NCBI RefSeq assembly: GCF_001552635.1
Contig: NZ_BCRO01000044.1
Location: 62,001 to 126,000, forward strand
Direction of reading: 5' to 3'
Source of the DNA: Actinomadura hibisca NBRC 15177
GTDB taxonomy: Bacteria; Actinomycetota; Actinomycetes; Streptosporangiales; Streptosporangiaceae
Length of the DNA: 64,000 nucleotides
The first letter of the stretch is position 1. Every line of letters starts with the position of its first letter. The translations under genes were made by a program, and so were the position numbers. This document shows positions 41,171 to 51,362 of this stretch, in pieces. A model generated the notes under the pieces. The model saw nothing but the letters and a program-made list of their open reading frames with translations. It was not told the DNA's origin and did no database searches.

Positions 41171-44100
41171 ATGTCACAGCACCCCCCGCTGCTCCGTGAG
41201 GTCATCGACATCCCGGAAAAGGTCTCCACCTCGGACTACGTGCTGAGCCTCGCCGAGGCCACCACGACCGAAGGAGCCGAGCGTGCTCTCAAGAACTACG
41301 TGGTCACCGACCGTCTGCGGGACAACTTCAACGAGTCCCTCGACCTCATCAAGTCGGCCGTGGACGGGCATGCGTCCAAGGCCGCCTACCTGCACGGTTC
41401 GTTCGGCTCCGGTAAGTCGCACTTCATGGCCGTGCTGTACGCGCTGCTGTCGGGGAACCGGACCGCGACGGGCAGGTCCGACTTCGACTCGGTGCTGACC
41501 CGCCACGAATGGCTCCAGACCGACGGTAAGAAGTTCCTGCTGGTCCCGTACCACATGCTCGGCGCCAAATCTATGGAGCAGCGCGTGCTGGGCCGGTACG
41601 TCGAGTACGTCAAAACGCTGCACCCGGACGCGCCGACTCCACAGGTCTATCGCAGCGACGCCCTGTTCGCCGACATCCGCCGGTTGCGCGATCAGATGGG
41701 CGATCAGGCCGTGATTAGCGGTCTCAGCCTGTCCGGCGGCGGTGACGAAGACGAGGACGAATGGGGCGACTCCTTCGCCTGGACGTCTCTCCTGCTCGAC
41801 CAAGCTCTGAACGCCGAGGAGTCCCACGAGGACGACCAAGCGCTGGACCTCCTGCAACCCTCCACCCCCGCCGAGCTACGCGCCAAGCTGGTTCAGGACG
41901 CCTCCACCCACCTGCTGCCCGGCTTCGCGCAGAACGCGGCCGAGGACGAGCACGGGTTCGTCTCCCTCGACAAGGGCTTGTCGATCATCGCTGGGCACGC
42001 CAAGACCCTCGGCTACGACGGGCTGATCCTGTTCCTGGACGAGCTGGTGTTGTGGTTGGCCACGATGATCCACGACTCCAGGCTCGTGGCGCGCGAGGCC
42101 GGGAAGATCACCAACTTCGTGGAGGGTGGGGACGCGCGGCGCGCGATCCCGGTCGTGTCTTTCATCGCCCGGCAGCGCGACCTGCGCGAGCTGGTCGGAG
42201 AGGGCGCGTCGGCGGGCGCGGCCGAGGCCGCCATCCAGGACACCCTCAACCAGGCGTCCGGCCGCTTCGACAAGATAGAGCTGGAGGACCGGAACCTCCC
42301 GCAGATCGCGCACGCCCGGCTGCTGACGCCCAAGGACGCCGACGCGGCCCGGCTGGTGGACGAGGCGTTCGAGAAGACCAAGCGGCTCGGCCCCAACATC
42401 TGGGACACGCTGCTGGGCTCCGACAAGAGCACCACCGGCGCGGACGAGGAATCGTTCCGGCTCAGCTACCCCTTCTCCCCCGCGTTCATGGACACCCTCG
42501 TCCACATCTCCTCCGCGCTCCAACGGTCCCGGACCGGTCTGAAGCTGATGGGCGAGCTGCTGGCCTCGGGCCGCGACCTGCTGCGGCTGGGCGACCTGAT
42601 CGCGCTCGGCGACCTCTACCCGGTGATCGCCAGGGGCGGCGACAAGCCGTTCGTGGACGACCTGAAGGTGGTCTTCGCCGCCGCCGACAAGCTCTACCGG
42701 ACCAAGCTGCGCCCCTACCTGCTGAACTCCCAGGAGATCACCGAGGACGACGTCCAGCGCTACCTGCACGCCTCCGACTCGATCACCGATCCGCGGCTGC
42801 GGCAGCGCTGCAAGGTCTTCACCGGCGACAACCGCTTGGTCTGCACACTGCTGCTGTCGGCGCTCGCACCGAGCGTGCCCGCGCTCAACGAGCTGACGAT
42901 CCGGCGGCTGGCCGCGCTGAACCACGGCTCGGTCACCGCGCCGATCCCCGGCAGCGAGATCGGGATCATCACGAACAAGGTCGCCGAGTGGGCGGCCCGC
43001 TTCCCCGAGATCAAGCCGACCGGCACGCCCGCCAACCCCGGCGTGCGGCTGGAGCTGACCGGCGTGGACGTGGACTCGATCATCGAGAACGCCCGCGTCA
43101 ACAACAACCGCGGCAACCGCGGCGCGCTGGCCCGCCGCCTGCTGATCGAGGAACTGGGCGTCGCCCATACCGAGGGCCGGCTCGGTGGCGGCGACGAGCT
43201 GAACTTCGTGTGGAAGGGCACCGAGCGGACCATCGAAGTCATCTTCGGGAACGTGGCCGATGACGAAGAGCTGCCCGACCACGACCTGGTGCCGCAGATC
43301 GACGGCCGGTGGCGGATCGTGGTGGACCTGCCGTTCGACGAGAGCAACTACGGCCCCGTCGAGGACGTCCTCCGCATGAACAAGATCCGGGAGCGGCAGG
43401 GCGAGCCCGCCCGCACCGTCGCGTGGCTGCCCACGCACCTGTCGGCGCAGCGCTTCGAGGACTTCCAGCGTCTGGTCATCATCGACAAGGCCCTCTCCGA
43501 CGCACAGCGCTTCGCCACTCAGTACGCCTCCGGGATGAATGCCGACAAGCGCGAGCGCGCCAAGGGGTTGCTGGAGAGCCAGCGCGAAGCCCTGCTCAAG
43601 CAGGTCAAAGACGCCTTCAAACAGGCATACGGGCTCAAGCCCAAGGAGGCCGCGCACGTCGCGCTGGACTTCGACCAGCATCTTCAGCCGCTACCCGATC
43701 TGCCGGGGCTGACGGTCCAGTTCGGGCAGTCGATGCGCGACGCGATCCGGCACATCGCGGGCCAGTTGCTGGCGGCCCAGTTCTCCGCGCACCCCGACCT
43801 GGACCCCGACCACACCGGCTCGCCCGTCAAGCTGCCGGAGGCCAAGACGGTGTTCGGGCACGTGCGTGCCGCCGCCGAGTCGCCCAAGAACCAGGCCGAG
43901 ATTCCGGCCAAGGACCGCAAGCTCATGGCACGGCTGGTCGGGCCGCTGGGCCTCGGCACGCAGAAGGAGGCGTACTTCACGCTGTCGCTCCAGTGGGCCG
44001 ACCACTTCCGGCGGATGTCCAAGAACGACGGCGTGACCGGCGACCTCAGTCTGATCAAGCTGACCGACTGGATCGACAAGCCGCACCCACGTGGGCTGCC

Positions 44101-45052
44101 GCCTTTCCTCGCGAACCTGATCGTGGCGTCGTTCGCCGAGATGGACGACCGGGTCTGGGTCCACAACGGCGTGACGATGACGCCCGGCCCCGACCTGCAC
44201 CAGATCAAGACCGGTGACGCGCTGCGCACCCAGCCGTTGCCGAGCGAACAGGACTGGGAGGCCGCCGGGGACCGCTACCAGCGGTTGTTCGGCAAGCCCG
44301 CGCCGACGCTGCTGCGCGGCCGGATGGTCAACCAGTTCGCCCGGCAGATCATCGAGGCCGCCCAGACCTACAAGAGCGAAGCCGAGAACCTGGTCCGGCA
44401 GTTGGAGGAGCACACCGCGTTCCTCGGCCTGGACGAGACCGACGACAGCGGGCGTCTCCAGATCGCGCGCCGGTCGGTGGAACTGCTGAAAGTGCTGGAG
44501 TCCGGCGGCCAGGGCACTGCGGGCGCGAAGAAGACGATCGAGGCCTTGGCCCGCTTCGATCTGTGCGAGGTGAACGCCGACCGTTACGGCACGTCCATCA
44601 AGCAGGCTCAAGCCGTCGCTCAAGCGCTGGCGGGAGCGTCCTGGGACGTCATCAATCTCGCCCAGGGCCGGGGAGCCGAGGGCGAAGCGCTCCTGGAGTC
44701 GCTGCGCGGCATCGCCTGTGTCGACCAGCGGACCGCCGACCTGGTCAAGGCGCTGAACGACACCCGCCGCAAGGTCACTGAACTCATCGGACGCGACCGG
44801 ACGCCGCCCATCTGCCCGCCTCCGCCTCCCCCGCCACCTCCGCTCAAGACGGACCCCGACAAGGTCAAGCTGGGAGGCGGCTCCGACATCCCTCCCATCA
44901 GTGACGATCCCGACGACATCAAGCCCGTGTCCGTACCGAGGCAAGGCAAGCGCCAGACCAGGGCGGCCGACGCGGCGGCCACGCTCAACCAGGAACTGGC
45001 GAAGCTGCCCGCCAACACCACCATCGAAATCACCTGGCGGGTCGTGGGCTGA
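41171..45052 (+). CDS. pglY: BREX type 2 ATPase PglY
   Basis: A 1293-residue P-loop protein with Walker A GSFGSGKS (residues 76-83) and a Walker-B-like LILFLDELVLWLA near residue 290. The N-terminus LREVIDIPEKVSTSDYVLSL is the usual PglY/BrxC start. Near residue 1215 a run of Pro (CPPPPPPPPPLK) links to an acidic tail and a short final domain (LPANTTIEITWRVVG). PglY/BrxC ATPases form large ring-like complexes in BREX. It starts 30 nt after pglX, and its TGA overlaps the pglZ ATG by one base (TGATG). Confidence 0.95.
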   Translation: MSQHPPLLREVIDIPEKVSTSDYVLSLAEATTTEGAERALKNYVVTDRLRDNFNESLDLIKSAVDGHASKAAYLHGSFGSGKSHFMAVLYALLSGNRTATGRSDFDSVLTRHEWLQTDGKKFLLVPYHMLGAKSMEQRVLGRYVEYVKTLHPDAPTPQVYRSDALFADIRRLRDQMGDQAVISGLSLSGGGDEDEDEWGDSFAWTSLLLDQALNAEESHEDDQALDLLQPSTPAELRAKLVQDASTHLLPGFAQNAAEDEHGFVSLDKGLSIIAGHAKTLGYDGLILFLDELVLWLATMIHDSRLVAREAGKITNFVEGGDARRAIPVVSFIARQRDLRELVGEGASAGAAEAAIQDTLNQASGRFDKIELEDRNLPQIAHARLLTPKDADAARLVDEAFEKTKRLGPNIWDTLLGSDKSTTGADEESFRLSYPFSPAFMDTLVHISSALQRSRTGLKLMGELLASGRDLLRLGDLIALGDLYPVIARGGDKPFVDDLKVVFAAADKLYRTKLRPYLLNSQEITEDDVQRYLHASDSITDPRLRQRCKVFTGDNRLVCTLLLSALAPSVPALNELTIRRLAALNHGSVTAPIPGSEIGIITNKVAEWAARFPEIKPTGTPANPGVRLELTGVDVDSIIENARVNNNRGNRGALARRLLIEELGVAHTEGRLGGGDELNFVWKGTERTIEVIFGNVADDEELPDHDLVPQIDGRWRIVVDLPFDESNYGPVEDVLRMNKIRERQGEPARTVAWLPTHLSAQRFEDFQRLVIIDKALSDAQRFATQYASGMNADKRERAKGLLESQREALLKQVKDAFKQAYGLKPKEAAHVALDFDQHLQPLPDLPGLTVQFGQSMRDAIRHIAGQLLAAQFSAHPDLDPDHTGSPVKLPEAKTVFGHVRAAAESPKNQAEIPAKDRKLMARLVGPLGLGTQKEAYFTLSLQWADHFRRMSKNDGVTGDLSLIKLTDWIDKPHPRGLPPFLANLIVASFAEMDDRVWVHNGVTMTPGPDLHQIKTGDALRTQPLPSEQDWEAAGDRYQRLFGKPAPTLLRGRMVNQFARQIIEAAQTYKSEAENLVRQLEEHTAFLGLDETDDSGRLQIARRSVELLKVLESGGQGTAGAKKTIEALARFDLCEVNADRYGTSIKQAQAVAQALAGASWDVINLAQGRGAEGEALLESLRGIACVDQRTADLVKALNDTRRKVTELIGRDRTPPICPPPPPPPPPLKTDPDKVKLGGGSDIPPISDDPDDIKPVSVPRQGKRQTRAADAAATLNQELAKLPANTTIEITWRVVG

Positions 45053-47922
45053 TGGCCGTCTCCACCATCGACACCCCGCGCACCGGCGCGATGCGGTTGT
45101 CCGTCGCGACGGTCACCCAGTACCTGGCGGCACGCAAGAACCTGACCGTCCAGGAGAAGCGACGGATCGTGCTGCTGCGTTCGGTTCCCGACTGGGACGG
45201 CCCGCCCGAGCTGTCCTGGGGAACCGGGCAGCAGGCCCGGGTCGTCGCCGCACCCTCCCCGCTGGCGGTCCACGAACTGGTGCTCGACCACCTCGCGCCG
45301 GCGGCCCAGGGCCCGGCGATGCTGGTGGTACTGACCGACCGGGAGGAGAACGAACTCGACCCGGCGATCCTCTCCCGCGCCCACCGCAAGCGGGTGGAGA
45401 CCGTCGACAGTTGGGGCGTCGTCGGTGAGGCGTTCGGGGCCGAGCAGGTCGATTCGCGGCTGCGTGAGACCGGTTGGGCCGCCGAAGCGCTGCTGGACGC
45501 CACCCCGCCGGGCGGCTGGCCGCGGCTCGCGGGCGGGATGTTGTCGCGACGCACCGCGCTGTCGTCGCTGGCGTTGCGGCGGCTGCGGCTGGGCCGTTAT
45601 GACACCGACGACTCCGATCCCGGCACCGGCGAGCCCGGCGGCGACGGCCTCGACACGCACACGCTGCTGCGCTGGTCGCTCGCCGCGGGCGGCCCGGGAC
45701 GGCTGCGGGGTCTTCGCGGCCCCGAACGCGAGGGGCTGATCTCCTTCCTCAGCGAGGAGGAGCAGGCGGGCACCGCAGGGCGGATCCTGTTCGCGCTCGT
45801 CGAGGCCGAGCACGGCTCGGACGCAGTGCCGTTCGGGCTGCTGTGCGCAGCCCTCTGGCTGGACGCCCCCGACGACGTCTCGGTCTACCAGGCCCGGGGA
45901 CGGGTCGAGCGCTGGCTGGGCGACTCGCCGCCCGTCACCGGGGAGACCCTCGACCTGTTCCTGGACAGGTTCGGGCGGTCCTGCCAGGAGTTCGTGACGG
46001 CGCTGCTGGCCGTGGGACGAGCCGACGAGAAGGGCGACCGCGGGCGCGCGGCCCGGCGGGTCACCGACACCATCCTGGGCCGGGCCTCCGAGCTGGCCCG
46101 GCAGTTCGGCATCGAACAGCAGGTCCGCCACAGCTCGGTGCTGCCCGCCGGTCTGGCCGAACGCTTCACCGCCATGGGCAACGCGTTGGCGGCCGAAAAG
46201 CCGGACGGCATCCTGGCCTGCCTGCGGACGCTGGAGGCCCATGAGCTGGCCGCCGTCCGCGACGCCCGCGTCCGGATCGAACGGGCGCAGATGGCGGCCC
46301 GCCTGAACCGGTGGCTCGCCATCGAACCCGCCACCGACGTCCCCACGGTCGCGGCGGCGATCGACCGGCACATGGCCGAGACCGGCTGGGCCGACCAAGC
46401 CCTCGACCACATCGAGGCGGGCGGCGACCCCGACCCGGTCCTGAAGGGCGCCTACGACCGGATCGCCGAACGGGTCCGCGAGCGGCGCAAGCAGATCGAC
46501 CGGTCCTTCGCCCGCATCCTGGCCGGGTGGACGGCGGCGGGCACCGATCCGGGCTCGATGCTGACCGCCGAGACGTTCCTGCCCCGCGTCGTCAAGCCGA
46601 TCGCGACCGGCAAGCCCGGCCGGCGCGTGCTGCTGCTGGTGCTGGACGGCTTGAGCGCGGCCATCGCCGCCGAACTCGCCGGAGAGCTGCGGCGCAACTG
46701 GGCCGAGTTCGACCCGGTGTCCGACTCCGCCGGTGCGCCCCCGCGCCGCCGCGCGATGGCCGCGGCCCTGCCCACCCTGACCGCGGTGTCGCGGACCTCG
46801 CTGCTGACCGCCGCACTGATGAAGGGCGGCCAGGCCGACGAGAAACGACTGTTCCCGCAGCACAAGTTCTGGGGCGGAGCGCGTGCCACCGCCTTCCACA
46901 AGGACGACCTGCGCGGCGAGACCGCCGGATCGCCGTTCGGGCAGGCGCTGACCGACGCCCTCGACGACGACACCGCCCACGTCGCGGTCGTGCTGAACAC
47001 CATCGACGACCGGCTCGCCAAGGAGCAGAAGCTCGGCGACGCCACCTGGCGGCTCGACGACGTCGGCAAGCTGCGCGAACTGCTGCGGGAGGCCGCCCAT
47101 CGGGAAATGGCGGTACTGGTCACCAGCGACCACGGGCATGTCGTGGACCGGCACGGTTTCAAGGTCGCCGGAGAGAACGTCGCCTCCGCGCGGCACCGGC
47201 TGCCCGGCGGCTCCGCCGTCGACCCCGAGACCGAAATCGAACTGTCGGGACCGCGTGTGGTCGCCGACGCGCCCGGCGGGCGGATCGTGGCGTTGTGGAA
47301 CCGGGACGCCCGGTACACGGCGCAGAAGGCGGGCTACCACGGTGGTGCGGCGCTGGCGGAGTTCGCGATCCCGGTGCTGGCGTTCCTGCCGTTCAACGCC
47401 CAGCCGCCGAAGGGCTGGCGGGAACTGGGCGACCCGCGCCCCTTCTGGTGGCGGCTGGAAGAGGAGCAGCCGCTCGTCGTCACCAGCACCGCGCCCGTCA
47501 CCGCGACGCGCGCACCGTCACCGCCGGTCGAGGTGACGTCGTCCTCCGAGGCGCTGTTCGATCTGGAGCCCCGCCGGCTTGAGGCTCCGCAGGCGGCACC
47601 GGAGATGGAACCGGTCGAGATCCCTCTCGCCACAGCGCTGCTCGGCTCCGTCATCTTCGGAGACCAGGTGCGTTTGCTGGCCCGCAAACCGCCCATGGAC
47701 AAGGTCGAGGCCGCGGTGCAGGCGCTGCTGGAGTCGGGCACGCTGCCCGTCACCGCCCTCGCGCAGCGTGTCGGGTATCCGATCACTCGCGCCGATGGCT
47801 TCGCCGCCGTGCTCGGGCAGCTCCTCAACTATGACGGCGTCCAGGTGCTGGAGACCCTCCCCGACGGCCGGACGCTCCGCCTGAACATCGCGTTGCTGCG
47901 CGATCAGTTCGGCCTGTCATGA
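45052..47922 (+). CDS. pglZ: BREX type 2 phosphatase-superfamily protein PglZ
   Basis: A 956-residue protein of the alkaline-phosphatase superfamily. The metal-binding core has LLLVLDGLSAA (D532) and VLVTSDHGHVVDRHG (D693, H694). The N-terminal half is helical (MRLSVATVTQYLAARKNLTV) and the C-terminus carries a winged-helix-like end (VTALAQRVGYPITRADGFAA). In type 2 systems PglZ is required for exclusion and is toxic without its partners, as seen in S. coelicolor. Start and stop overlaps place it in one translational unit with pglY. Confidence 0.95.
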   Translation: MAVSTIDTPRTGAMRLSVATVTQYLAARKNLTVQEKRRIVLLRSVPDWDGPPELSWGTGQQARVVAAPSPLAVHELVLDHLAPAAQGPAMLVVLTDREENELDPAILSRAHRKRVETVDSWGVVGEAFGAEQVDSRLRETGWAAEALLDATPPGGWPRLAGGMLSRRTALSSLALRRLRLGRYDTDDSDPGTGEPGGDGLDTHTLLRWSLAAGGPGRLRGLRGPEREGLISFLSEEEQAGTAGRILFALVEAEHGSDAVPFGLLCAALWLDAPDDVSVYQARGRVERWLGDSPPVTGETLDLFLDRFGRSCQEFVTALLAVGRADEKGDRGRAARRVTDTILGRASELARQFGIEQQVRHSSVLPAGLAERFTAMGNALAAEKPDGILACLRTLEAHELAAVRDARVRIERAQMAARLNRWLAIEPATDVPTVAAAIDRHMAETGWADQALDHIEAGGDPDPVLKGAYDRIAERVRERRKQIDRSFARILAGWTAAGTDPGSMLTAETFLPRVVKPIATGKPGRRVLLLVLDGLSAAIAAELAGELRRNWAEFDPVSDSAGAPPRRRAMAAALPTLTAVSRTSLLTAALMKGGQADEKRLFPQHKFWGGARATAFHKDDLRGETAGSPFGQALTDALDDDTAHVAVVLNTIDDRLAKEQKLGDATWRLDDVGKLRELLREAAHREMAVLVTSDHGHVVDRHGFKVAGENVASARHRLPGGSAVDPETEIELSGPRVVADAPGGRIVALWNRDARYTAQKAGYHGGAALAEFAIPVLAFLPFNAQPPKGWRELGDPRPFWWRLEEEQPLVVTSTAPVTATRAPSPPVEVTSSSEALFDLEPRRLEAPQAAPEMEPVEIPLATALLGSVIFGDQVRLLARKPPMDKVEAAVQALLESGTLPVTALAQRVGYPITRADGFAAVLGQLLNYDGVQVLETLPDGRTLRLNIALLRDQFGLS

Positions 47923-47940
47923 CGGGCTGATGGGACACTG

Positions 47941-49248
47941 ATGAACGTGAGCACCCAGGTCAGCGTCGCCCGCCGCCGCGCTGTCATCGACGCGTTGCGG
48001 CGCGGCGCGGTGCCCGACAGCGGCCTCGACCTACTGGCGACGGGGCTAGACCGGTTCGAGGCCGCGCTCGACGCCGAGCTAGACGCGGTTGCCTCCGGCG
48101 GATCGGTGTTCAAGGCGGTGCGCGGCGAGTACGGGTCCGGCAAGACATTCTTCACCCGGTGGCTCGGTGAGCGCGCCAAGCGCCGCAACTTCGCGGTCGC
48201 CGAAATCCAGATCTCAGAGACCGAGACGCCGCTGCACCGCCTGGAGACCGTCTACCGGCGGCTCACCGAGCGCCTGGCCACCGCTGCCTTCCCGCCGAGT
48301 GCGCTGCGTCCAGTGGTGGACGCGTGGTTCTACGCACTCGAAGAGGACGCCTTGGCAGACGGGGCGTCCGAAGAAGACCTGCCCGCCGAGGTAGACGGGC
48401 TCCTCACCGCGCGCCTGGCAGAGGTGTCCCGGCACGCCCCGTCGTTCGCGACCGCACTGCGCGGCTACCGCAACGCCCTGGCCTCAGGCGACGAGGCGAC
48501 GGCGGCGGCCGTGCTGGCTTGGCTCGGCGGCCAACCGCACGTCGCGGCGGCGGCCCGCCGCGCCGCCGGCGTCCGCGGCGACCTCGACCACTTCGGGGCG
48601 CTCGGCTTCCTTCAGGGCCTGCTCACCGTTCTGCGCGACTCCGGTCACCCCGGCCTCCTCGTCGTGCTGGACGAGGTCGAAACGCTCCAGCGCGTCCGCT
48701 CCGACGCCCGCGACAAGGCCCTCAACGCGCTCCGCCAGCTCATCGACGAAGTCCACTCGGGCCGCTTCCCCGGCCTCTACCTGCTGATCACCGGGACGCC
48801 CGCGTTCTACGACGGCCGCCAGGGCGTGCAGCGCTTGGCTCCGCTCGCCCAACGCCTGGCCACCGACTTCACCACCGATCCGCGCTTCGACAATCCGCGC
48901 GCCGTCCAGGTGCGGCTGCCCGGTTTCACCCTCGAATCGCTGACCGGCCTCGGCATCACCATCCGCGACCTGTACGCCGCCGGCGCCGACGCCCCCGACC
49001 GCGTCAAGGAACTCGCCGACGACGCCTACGTCACCGACCTGGCCCGCGCGGTCGGGGGCGCCCTCGGCGGCAAGGTGGGCGTTGCGCCCCGGCTGTTCCT
49101 CAAGAAACTGGTCGGCGACGTCCTGGACCGCATCGACCAGTTCCCCGACTTCGACCCGCGCGCCCACTACACCCTCACCGTCTCCGGTACCGAACTCACC
49201 GAGGTCGAACGGAACCTGACCGCGGACGACGTCGAACTGGACCTTTGA
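47941..49248 (+). CDS. brxD: BREX system ATP-binding protein BrxD
   Basis: A 435-residue P-loop ATPase with Walker A GEYGSGKT (residues 62-69) and Walker B LLVVLDEVETL (D244, E245). The beginning (RRRAVIDALRRGAVPDSGLD) and the family segment LYLLITGTPAFYDGRQGVQR are those of BrxD. BrxD and BrxHI are the standard companions of pglWXYZ in type 2 BREX. It begins 18 nt after pglZ, and its TGA overlaps the brxHI ATG (TGATG). Confidence 0.93.
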   Translation: MNVSTQVSVARRRAVIDALRRGAVPDSGLDLLATGLDRFEAALDAELDAVASGGSVFKAVRGEYGSGKTFFTRWLGERAKRRNFAVAEIQISETETPLHRLETVYRRLTERLATAAFPPSALRPVVDAWFYALEEDALADGASEEDLPAEVDGLLTARLAEVSRHAPSFATALRGYRNALASGDEATAAAVLAWLGGQPHVAAAARRAAGVRGDLDHFGALGFLQGLLTVLRDSGHPGLLVVLDEVETLQRVRSDARDKALNALRQLIDEVHSGRFPGLYLLITGTPAFYDGRQGVQRLAPLAQRLATDFTTDPRFDNPRAVQVRLPGFTLESLTGLGITIRDLYAAGADAPDRVKELADDAYVTDLARAVGGALGGKVGVAPRLFLKKLVGDVLDRIDQFPDFDPRAHYTLTVSGTELTEVERNLTADDVELDL

Positions 49249-51341
49249 TGGAACGGCTGCACCCGGTCGTTCTCCATCACATCGTCAACACCCTGGGCTG
49301 GCCGGACCTGCGCCCGATGCAGCGCCAAGCCGTCGCCCCGCTCCTCGACGGCGACGACGCGATCCTCCTCGCGCCCACCGCCGGCGGCAAAACCGAGGCG
49401 GCGGTCTTCCCGGTCCTGACCGCGATGGCCGAACAGGACTGGCGAGGTGTCTCAGTCCTGTACCTGTGCCCCCTCAAGGCCCTGCTCAACAACCTGGCCC
49501 CCCGCATCGACCAGTACGCCCAGTGGCTCGGCCGCCGTGCCGCCCTCTGGCACGGCGACACCCGCGACTCCCAGCGCCGCCGCATCCGCGCCGATCCGCC
49601 GGACGTCCTGCTGACCACGCCCGAGTCGCTGGAGTCCATGCTCATCAGCTACAAGACCGACCACGCCCACCTGCTCGGCGGGATCCGCACGGTCATCATC
49701 GACGAGGTCCACGCCTTCGCCTCCGACGACCGGGGCTGGCACCTGCTGGCCGTTCTGGAGCGCCTCACCCGCGTGACGGGCCGTCCCATCCAGCGCATCG
49801 GCCTGTCCGCGACGGTCGGTAACCCCCGCCAACTCCTGACCTGGCTGCAGGGCGCATCCGCGCCGACCCGTCCCGCGCAGGTTGTCGCCCCCGAGACCGC
49901 CCCGGCCTCCGCCCCCGCCCGCATCGACCTGGACTACGTCGGCTCGATCGAGAACGCCGCCAAGGTCATCGCCTCTCTCCACCAGGGCGAAAAGCGCTTG
50001 GTGTTCTGCGACTCCCGAGCCCAGGTGGAGCAACTCGGCGCGGCCCTGCGCGCCCGCGACGTGACCACGTTCCTCTCTCACGCCTCCCTCTCAGCCGAAG
50101 AGCGCCACCGCTCGGAAGAGGCGTTCGCCGAGGCCCGCGACTGCGTGATCGTCTCGACATCGACCCTGGAACTCGGCATCGACGTAGGCGACCTGGACCG
50201 CGTCATCCAGATCGACTCCCCCGACACGGTGGCGTCGTTCCTCCAGCGCCTGGGCCGCTCCGGCCGCCGTCCCGGCACCGAACGCTCCTGCCTGTTCCTG
50301 GCGACCAGGGACCACATGCTGCTCCAGGCGGCGGGCCTGCTGTACCTGTGGGGCCAGGGTTGGGTCGAGGACGTCATGGCCCCGCCCTCGCCCCGTCACC
50401 TGGTGGCCCAGCAGATCCTCGCGGTCACGCTCCAGGAGCACCGCGTGGGCGACAAGCTGTGGTCCGAGCAGTGGAACGGCCTGGCGCCGTTCGACCGCTC
50501 GGCCGAACCGATCCTGCGGCACCTGGTCAACGAAGGTTTCCTCGACTCCGACAACGGCCTGCTGTTCATCGGCCCCGAGGCGGAGAAGAGGTTCGGCCAC
50601 CGGCACTTCATCGAACTGACGGCCTCGTTCACCGCTCCACCGCAGTTCACGGTCCTGTCGGGCCGCACCGAGATCGGTAAAACGGACCCGACGGTCCTCA
50701 CCGAGGAGCGCCAGGGCCCCCGCCGCCTCCTCCTGGCGGGCCGCACGTGGCAGGCGACCTACATCGACTGGAAACGCCGCCGGTGCTTCGTCGAACCGGT
50801 CGACCACGGCGGCGGTGTGGCCAAGTGGACGACCAACGCCATCGGCGGCCTGTCGTTCGCCCTGACCCGGGCGATGCGGGACGTCCTGCTGGGCGCCGAC
50901 CCGCCCGTCGCGCTGACCCGCCGGGCGACCACCCGCCTGGCCGAACTGCGGGAGAAGAGGGCTCCCGATTCCGTTCACCCGGCGGGCCTGGTCATCACAC
51001 GTTCAGGGGATGACGTGCGCTGGTGGACGTGGGCGGGCTACCGCGCCAACGCGACCCTGACCTCCACGCTCTCTTCGGTGAGCGACCAGATCCAACGCCC
51101 CACGGACTTTTACGTGCGGCTCCGCGAAAACCTTACGCCGGAGATGTGGAAAGCGGCCTGCGCCGAAGCGCCACTGGTCCTGCCCGACATCGACCCTCGC
51201 GCAGTCCGGGGCCTGAAGTTCTCCGCCGCGCTCCCCGACCACCTGGCAACGGCGACAATGGCGACCCGCCTGGCCGACCTGCCCGCCGCCGAAACGGTCC
51301 TCGGGGAGCCGAGCCGATTCAACGTCATCCCTCCACCCTGA
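49248..51341 (+). CDS. brxHI: BREX type 2 DEAD/DEAH helicase BrxHI
   Basis: A 697-residue Lhr-like superfamily 2 helicase. Walker A is APTAGGKT (residues 42-49), motif II is DEVH (152-155), motif III is LSATVGNP, and the second RecA domain shows STSTLELGIDVGDLDRVIQI and FLQRLGRSGRRPG (motif VI). The C-terminal third is an accessory domain. It completes the set pglW-X-Y-Z-brxD-brxHI. The next gene (ATPase) starts 21 nt downstream on the same strand with no terminator, so it may be co-transcribed. Confidence 0.94.
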   Translation: MERLHPVVLHHIVNTLGWPDLRPMQRQAVAPLLDGDDAILLAPTAGGKTEAAVFPVLTAMAEQDWRGVSVLYLCPLKALLNNLAPRIDQYAQWLGRRAALWHGDTRDSQRRRIRADPPDVLLTTPESLESMLISYKTDHAHLLGGIRTVIIDEVHAFASDDRGWHLLAVLERLTRVTGRPIQRIGLSATVGNPRQLLTWLQGASAPTRPAQVVAPETAPASAPARIDLDYVGSIENAAKVIASLHQGEKRLVFCDSRAQVEQLGAALRARDVTTFLSHASLSAEERHRSEEAFAEARDCVIVSTSTLELGIDVGDLDRVIQIDSPDTVASFLQRLGRSGRRPGTERSCLFLATRDHMLLQAAGLLYLWGQGWVEDVMAPPSPRHLVAQQILAVTLQEHRVGDKLWSEQWNGLAPFDRSAEPILRHLVNEGFLDSDNGLLFIGPEAEKRFGHRHFIELTASFTAPPQFTVLSGRTEIGKTDPTVLTEERQGPRRLLLAGRTWQATYIDWKRRRCFVEPVDHGGGVAKWTTNAIGGLSFALTRAMRDVLLGADPPVALTRRATTRLAELREKRAPDSVHPAGLVITRSGDDVRWWTWAGYRANATLTSTLSSVSDQIQRPTDFYVRLRENLTPEMWKAACAEAPLVLPDIDPRAVRGLKFSAALPDHLATATMATRLADLPAAETVLGEPSRFNVIPPP

Positions 51342-51362
51342 TCATCTCGTTAAGGTTGGCTC

